17,230 bases of DNA from JBGPIK01 sp041484845 (GTDB lineage Bacteria; Desulfobacterota; Binatia; UBA9968), in contig JBGPIK010000104.1 in the NCBI GenBank assembly GCA_041484845.1, positions 1 to 17,230 of the forward strand, in the 5' to 3' direction. The translations under genes and the position numbers were made by a program. The number at the start of each line of letters is the position of its first letter. Position 1 is the first letter of the stretch. Shown piece after piece: positions 13,367-17,230 of this stretch. Below the pieces are notes generated by a model. That model was not told the DNA's origin, did no database searches, and saw only the letters and a list, made by a program, of their open reading frames with translations.

Positions 13367-14365
13367 TTATTTTCCGAACGCGCCGCTGCGCTCCAATTCA
13401 TCCAAATAGCGCCGGTCGATCAGTTCGCCCGGTTTGACAGCTTTCGCTCGGGGATCGGTTTGGGCGATCTCTTCAAGCGTGGCTTCCATAGCGGATTCTT
13501 TTATATCCAAGCGCCGTTCAAGCGCTGGGATTTCTCCCTGGTAAGAGGCATCGAGAATCTTCGTATCCGTGACGCGCAGGTATTTTCCGAGCACCTTATA
13601 AACAAATGCTTTGTCACTATGCAAAATTTTTGAGGCATCGGCCATGGCGCGCATAAAGCGCCCAATCACGGGGCCGCGTTTCGCCATCAGCGAGCGAAGC
13701 GTAACGAAGTCAGTTGCGGTATACGGGATGCGCAGCTCAGGTCCGTTAATCACTATGCGATAACCTTGGGCGACGGCCCGGGTGTCGCCCGGCGCAGTCA
13801 ACGATGCCGCATCAACGCCCCCGCTTAAAAGCGCCGTAACCGTTTCCGGCCCGCCGCCGGTCTGTATGGGGAGGATGTCTCGATTGGCATCCATGCCAAA
13901 TCGTCTGAGCGCCTGCACCACAAAATAGTGGGTATTGCTGCCGATCCGTCCGATGCCGATCTTTTTACCTCTGAGATCCTCGGGCCGTTTGATATCCGCT
14001 TTGCCAACGATGTTGTGAGTCAAGATGTTCTTGACGCCGCCGATAAAAACAATATCGGTGGCTCCTTGAACGTAGGCGCGCACGTTACCGATCCCCCCGG
14101 TCAAGGCGATCTCCGCGTCGCCGCCTAAGGTTGCGGCGGTGGCGACCGCCGAACTTGAGATAAAAATCAACCGGAAATCCAGCTCGTATTTTTTAAACAG
14201 ACCCGCTTCTTGAGCGATCCACGGCATGGACTGGGACAAAACTTGAGCCGAGTTGAGACCAACGAGTTTATCGGCGGCGATGCTTACGCCGGCCGGATTC
14301 ATTATCCAGCACAAGGTTAGGGATCCTATAATTCTAATGGTGTACGAGTGAAGTATCCCGGGCAT
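13367..14365 (-). CDS. ABC-type solute-binding protein, NMT1/THI5-like
   Basis: This 332-residue secreted binding protein is homologous to the one at 547-1527. The N-terminus has a basic-hydrophobic signal sequence of about 31 residues (IIGSLTLCWIMNPAG, then VSIAA before DKLV). Family segments include MPWIAQEAGLFKKYELDF, KRPEDLRGKKIGIGRIGS and VVQALRRFGMDANRD; the C-terminus ends with AKAVKPGELIDRRYLDELE, matching AKNAKPEDFMDTRFVKQLD of the other protein. The ATG at 14365 has a purine-rich GAGAAAGAGAAG upstream. No permease or ATPase is adjacent. It is convergent with the ACMSD-like gene. It may serve a permease encoded elsewhere, or deliver the ligand to a different kind of system. Confidence 0.87.
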   Translation of the reverse strand: MPGILHSYTIRIIGSLTLCWIMNPAGVSIAADKLVGLNSAQVLSQSMPWIAQEAGLFKKYELDFRLIFISSSAVATAATLGGDAEIALTGGIGNVRAYVQGATDIVFIGGVKNILTHNIVGKADIKRPEDLRGKKIGIGRIGSNTHYFVVQALRRFGMDANRDILPIQTGGGPETVTALLSGGVDAASLTAPGDTRAVAQGYRIVINGPELRIPYTATDFVTLRSLMAKRGPVIGRFMRAMADASKILHSDKAFVYKVLGKYLRVTDTKILDASYQGEIPALERRLDIKESAMEATLEEIAQTDPRAKAVKPGELIDRRYLDELERSGAFGK

Positions 14366-14482
14366 GTTTCTTCTCTTTCTCGCAGCTCAGCGGGTTGAAA
14401 ATCAATATCGGATGTCTCGGTAAGGTTTATATCCTAGTGGTGTGTCTCACGCTGTTTGTACTTTATCCAAGACGGCCTTAGT

Positions 14483-14572
14483 CGTCATTCCCGCGGAAGC
14501 GGGAATCCAGGTTTTCTTGGCTTTTCTGGATTCCCGCTCGCGCTAGCTATCGCCAGCTTGGCCGGAATGACG
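14483..14572. repeat. Palindromic dispersed element, CGTCATTCCCG family (second copy)
   Basis: The left part CGTCATTCCCGCGGAAGC continues to GGGAATCCAG (14483-14510). The right part begins CTGGATTCCCGCTCGC (14526) and ends GGCCGGAATGACG (14572). The outer ends are inverted copies and match the family of the element at 3640-3717. A separate weak inverted repeat (14434-14448 and 14596-14610, 13 of 15 matching) surrounds it, and a small AT-rich stem TAAATC/GATTTA lies at 14579-14594. The rest of the gap between the two leftward genes holds no gene. Confidence 0.75.
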
Positions 14573-14640
14573 AGCAAATAAATCTCCCGATTTAAGAGAC
14601 ACTACACTAGCCAATCCTATTAGTGCAAAGCCCATTATTT

Positions 14641-15930
14641 TCATTGCGTCATGAGGGCCAGCGTTTCAACGTGAAAAGTGTGTGGAAACAGATCGACCGG
14701 CTGCGCCCATTTAAGCTTATAGCCGTTTTTTGAGAAGGCGGAGAGATCACGGGCCAAGGTTGCAGGATTACACGATACGTAAAGAACTTTCTCCGCGCCC
14801 AACGCGGCCAAGTCCGCTTGTATCCCCGGTGCGCCGGGACGCGGTGGATCGAGGACGATTTTTGTGAACCATTCGCGTCGATTCTTAAGTCGCTTGACCG
14901 CCGCGGGCACGTCGGCCCTCATCCAGCGGATATTTTCGATACCGTTCAGTTGGGCGCTGCGCTTACCGTTGTCGATGGCAGGTCGGGACGCTTCGACGGC
15001 AATGGTCTCGCGGGCCCGTTTAGCTATTGAGAGGGTAAAGTTGCCGGCGCCGCAATAGAGTTCCAGGACGCGATCTTCACTGCCGAATTGTCCGGCACAA
15101 AGGATCTCGTTTAACAGCCGGCGATTGCCGTTGCCGTTGACCTGGGTAAAAACATCGCCGTCGACTTTTAGACAGACGCCGTCTTCAGTAATGACTGAAA
15201 CCGCTGTTCGGCCCCAGGTGTGGCGCCAATCTTTGCCGCGCATGATCATTCCGGCGACGCACGAGTTCTCCTCTAGCAATGCCCGACAGAGCATTTCGTC
15301 ATCACGGTCGAATGCTCCGGCGCCACCGGCTACAATGACCGTCTCGTTCGGTTCATCGCCGGCCACGATCTCGACATCTTGAATAGCGGTTGCCAATCGG
15401 GAGACCCAATTCCGAATCGAAGGCAGAAGCCGCTCGGCTTCGATAGAAGCGATATGACAGGAAGCGATCTCAACCAGATGGTGCGAGGAAGGGCGAAAGA
15501 ATCCGAGTCGCTTCGATTCGTCGCACTGCAGGCGAATACGCCGGCGATAGCGGTATTCGCGGGTCGAAGCGATAATCGGCCGCAGCTCAAATCCCTCCAA
15601 CTTACCGATCCGGCGCAGCGCGTCGGCGACGCTTTGTTGCTTGGCTTTGAGTTGGACATCGTAGCGAAGATGTTGCCAAGAACAGCCGCCGCATGAGCCG
15701 ACATAAGGACACGGCGGCGATTGGCGTTGCGGTGACGAAGTCACTAGACGCACGACTTCAGCGATGCTGTAGCGATCTTTGGACTCGACGATGCGCGCTA
15801 CGACCGTGTCGCCGGGCGCTGTCGCGGGAATCATCACGGCCTTCCCGTTCAGCCGGCCGATACCGTAAGGCCCGTAGGAAAGCGCATCAATCTCTAGCGT
15901 GACTTCGTTTTTCGCGTTAATCTGTGTCAT
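14641..15930 (-). CDS. rlmD: 23S rRNA (uracil-C5)-methyltransferase, RlmD/RumA type
   Basis: This 429-residue SAM-dependent RNA m5U methyltransferase has an N-terminal TRAM domain (about residues 5-62). Iron-sulfur ligands C74, C80 and C83 (CPYVGSCGGC) plus C158 (ASCHI) define the Fe-S-containing RumA branch. The SAM site LELYCGAGNFTL is at 289-300, DPPRPG at 361-366, the nucleophilic cysteine C387 in VSCNP and the general-base glutamate E422 in HVETLALM. All catalytic residues are present and the length is normal. The N-terminus MTQINAKNEVTLEID fits the start of a TRAM domain. It is divergent from the DUF309 gene across 47 nt. The exact target uridine (U1939, U747 or both) cannot be decided from sequence, so the gene symbol follows the usual family naming. 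Confidence 0.9.
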   Translation of the reverse strand: MTQINAKNEVTLEIDALSYGPYGIGRLNGKAVMIPATAPGDTVVARIVESKDRYSIAEVVRLVTSSPQRQSPPCPYVGSCGGCSWQHLRYDVQLKAKQQSVADALRRIGKLEGFELRPIIASTREYRYRRRIRLQCDESKRLGFFRPSSHHLVEIASCHIASIEAERLLPSIRNWVSRLATAIQDVEIVAGDEPNETVIVAGGAGAFDRDDEMLCRALLEENSCVAGMIMRGKDWRHTWGRTAVSVITEDGVCLKVDGDVFTQVNGNGNRRLLNEILCAGQFGSEDRVLELYCGAGNFTLSIAKRARETIAVEASRPAIDNGKRSAQLNGIENIRWMRADVPAAVKRLKNRREWFTKIVLDPPRPGAPGIQADLAALGAEKVLYVSCNPATLARDLSAFSKNGYKLKWAQPVDLFPHTFHVETLALMTQ

Positions 15931-15977
15931 AGGTGCGAGTCGCCCTTCAGTCGCACTATATAGCGACGACGAAAGCC

Positions 15978-16349
15978 ATGGAAGCTCAAGAAGATCCGCG
16001 CCTGCAAAAAGGCATCGATGAATTCAATCAGCAATTGTTTTTCGAGTGTCACGAGACGCTTGAGGAAATTTGGTTGGAAGAGCACGGCGACGACCGCAGA
16101 TTTTACCAGGGCGTCATTCAAATCGCGGCCGGTTATTTTAAGTGGCAGCAGGGAGTTCCAGCGGGAGCGGTGAAGCTGTGGCGGATGGGATTGGAAAAGA
16201 TCGAACCTTACGGTCCGGTTTATCTTGGCGTTGACCTGGCATCCTTGGCGGAGATCGTGAAAGAGCATCTCCGAGACCTGGAATGCGCGCAACAGAGAGG
16301 CAGCGAATGGCCCGCGCTTAATTTTCCCACCCTTTATCGCGTTTCCTAA
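15978..16349 (+). CDS. DUF309-family protein
   Basis: This 123-residue helical protein of the DUF309 family has the signature F-N-x-x-x-F-F-E-C-H-E-x-L-E-E-x-W at residues 16-32 and QGVIQIAAG at 44-52. The conserved E, C and H residues suggest a small-molecule or metal site, but the biochemical role of the family is unknown. The ATG at 15978 is preferred over an in-frame GTG at 15933: the family normally begins shortly before the FN...FFECHE motif, and the GTG would sit almost on the divergent rlmD start. It ends 11 nt before the ABC ATPase gene and is probably co-transcribed with it. Confidence 0.8.
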   Translation: MEAQEDPRLQKGIDEFNQQLFFECHETLEEIWLEEHGDDRRFYQGVIQIAAGYFKWQQGVPAGAVKLWRMGLEKIEPYGPVYLGVDLASLAEIVKEHLRDLECAQQRGSEWPALNFPTLYRVS

Positions 16350-16360
16350 GACCATATCGA

Positions 16361-17035
16361 ATGATCCGCTGCATCGACGTCCGTAAAGTCTACCGGCAGG
16401 GCGATAATGAAATTACCGCGCTGGCGGGTGTTTCTTTGGAGATACCCCGAGGGGCCTTTGCCGTGATTATGGGGCCAAGCGGCTCCGGAAAGAGCACCTT
16501 GTTGCAGCTAATGGGCGGGTTGGATCGCCCGAGCAGCGGCGATGTCCTAGTCGATGGGCGCTTGATCGGGCAAATGGCGGACGACGAGGTTACCCTGTTT
16601 CGACGCACCCGCGTCGGTTTCGTGTTTCAATTTTTCAATCTGCTCCCGACGCTCACCGCGCTGGAGAATGTTACGCTTCCCTTCGTCCTCGACGGCAGGT
16701 CGAAAGCCGAAGCGGACCGCAGGGCCGCTGTACTTTTAGCCAAGGTCGGATTGGAAAAGCGCCGAGATCATTTGCCTGAGGAGATGTCCGGCGGCGAGAT
16801 TCAGCGCGTCGCTATTGCGCGCGCTCTGGCGTTCAATCCGCCGCTGGTTTTGGCCGACGAGCCGACGGGAAATTTAGACTCGAAAACGGGCCAGGCCATC
16901 TTGTCGTTGTTGCGCCAGATCAACCGGGAAGACCAGTGCACCGTTGTGATGGTCACGCACAACCAGGAGGCCGCGAGTTACGGCGATCGCACGATCCTGG
17001 TGCGCGACGGGCGCATCGAGAAAGACAGTATCTGA
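16361..17035 (+). CDS. ABC transporter ATPase, LolD/MacB type
   Basis: This 224-residue nucleotide-binding subunit is of the LolD/MacB/FtsE-like branch, powering lipoprotein release or peptide/macrolide-type export rather than import. Walker A GPSGSGKST is at 38-46, the Q-loop glutamine at Q90 (VGFVFQFFNLLP), the signature MSGGEIQRVAIARAL at 142-155, Walker B LVLADE at 162-167 with the PTGNLD D-loop, and the switch histidine at H200 (VTHN). SGGE instead of SGGQ and ADEPTGNLD are typical of this branch. The ATG shows no strong Shine-Dalgarno, and translation may be coupled to the gene 11 nt upstream. Its TGA overlaps the ATG of the permease by one base. Confidence 0.92.
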   Translation: MIRCIDVRKVYRQGDNEITALAGVSLEIPRGAFAVIMGPSGSGKSTLLQLMGGLDRPSSGDVLVDGRLIGQMADDEVTLFRRTRVGFVFQFFNLLPTLTALENVTLPFVLDGRSKAEADRRAAVLLAKVGLEKRRDHLPEEMSGGEIQRVAIARALAFNPPLVLADEPTGNLDSKTGQAILSLLRQINREDQCTVVMVTHNQEAASYGDRTILVRDGRIEKDSI

Positions 17036-17230
17036 TGCTGCGCTTGCTGCGCACCATTTCCTGGCGTCATGTGCGACGCCATCGCCTGCGAACCTTCCTG
17101 ACGTTCTTCGGCATCGTTCTCGGCGTCGCGGTCGTGGTGGCGATCGCCGTCGTCAACCGCTCGCTTACCAGTTCGTTTCAATCGACGATCGACCAAATAG
17201 CAGGCAAAGCAGTGTTGCAAGTAGCGAACG
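17035..17230 (+). CDS. FtsX/MacB-like ABC permease (N-terminal part)
   Basis: The start codon overlaps the ATPase stop (TGATG), a classic coupled arrangement, and the gene runs off the right edge after 65 codons. The N-terminus MLRLLRTISWRHVRRHRLRT is basic and is followed by a transmembrane segment at about residues 21-42 (TFFGIVLGVAVVVAIAVV). A periplasmic region then begins (NRSLTSSFQSTIDQIAGK). This is the layout of LolC/LolE/MacB/FtsX permeases, where the first helix is followed by a MacB_PCD periplasmic domain. The one-base overlap with its ATPase makes pairing with it nearly certain. Substrate cannot be assigned. Confidence 0.85.
   Translation, partial: MLRLLRTISWRHVRRHRLRTFLTFFGIVLGVAVVVAIAVVNRSLTSSFQSTIDQIAGKAVLQVAN

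Noticed and set aside
14366..14482. Promoter for the second solute-binding protein (minus-strand TATAAA near 14430)
   Set aside because: A -10-like box exists, but no acceptable -35 hexamer at 16-18 nt was found.

Overview
The window looks like a chromosomal stretch from an uncultured, metabolically versatile Gram-negative soil or sediment bacterium. Coding sequence is of moderate GC. A LolD/FtsX-type transporter pair implies an envelope with lipoprotein or efflux traffic. The mix of stand-alone NMT1-type solute-binding proteins, PF04909 amidohydrolases, a molybdopterin hydroxylase and several families of short palindromic repeats resembles Desulfobacterota/Binatota/Rokubacteria/Tectomicrobia-like genomes. 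That taxonomic reading is inference; no rRNA or other marker is present to settle it.

Layout. (1) Bases 1-546: the first codons of a leftward small gene behind a near-consensus sigma-70 promoter, then a block of degenerate 9-nt-period repeats. (2) 547-5591, all leftward: a broken amidohydrolase (C-terminal piece only), a biotin-enzyme-type carboxyltransferase, a large alpha/beta hydrolase-domain protein and a secreted solute-binding protein; the last two are 24 nt apart and probably co-transcribed. (3) 5644-10466, rightward: a VOC/glyoxalase-fold protein, a molybdenum hydroxylase large subunit without its usual partner subunits, a six-Asp-box BNR propeller protein and a small GIY-YIG nuclease bracketed by copies of a palindromic repeat. 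(4) 10482-14365: more repeats, then two intact amidohydrolases transcribed divergently, then a second solute-binding protein homologous to the first along its length. (5) 14434-17230: another palindromic element, then housekeeping-like genes: an RlmD-type rRNA methyltransferase, divergent from a DUF309 gene, a LolD-like ATPase and the start of its FtsX-like permease.

How the genes may work together. Regions 2-4 read as a loose catabolic island for small organic or aromatic-type acids: uptake or sensing (two binding proteins), hydroxylation (Mo hydroxylase), ring-cleavage or decarboxylation-type chemistry (ACMSD-like amidohydrolases, VOC protein), ester or lactone hydrolysis (alpha/beta hydrolase) and carboxyl transfer. 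Several enzymes are present as single subunits of normally multi-subunit systems, so partners must lie elsewhere or the proteins have been repurposed. The substrate cannot be read from the sequence.

The most unusual signal is non-coding. At least five families of inverted or periodic repeats fill nearly every gene gap, and one family brackets a GIY-YIG nuclease gene, a layout reminiscent of REP sequences around RAYT genes. No tRNA, rRNA, CRISPR array or complete insertion sequence was seen.
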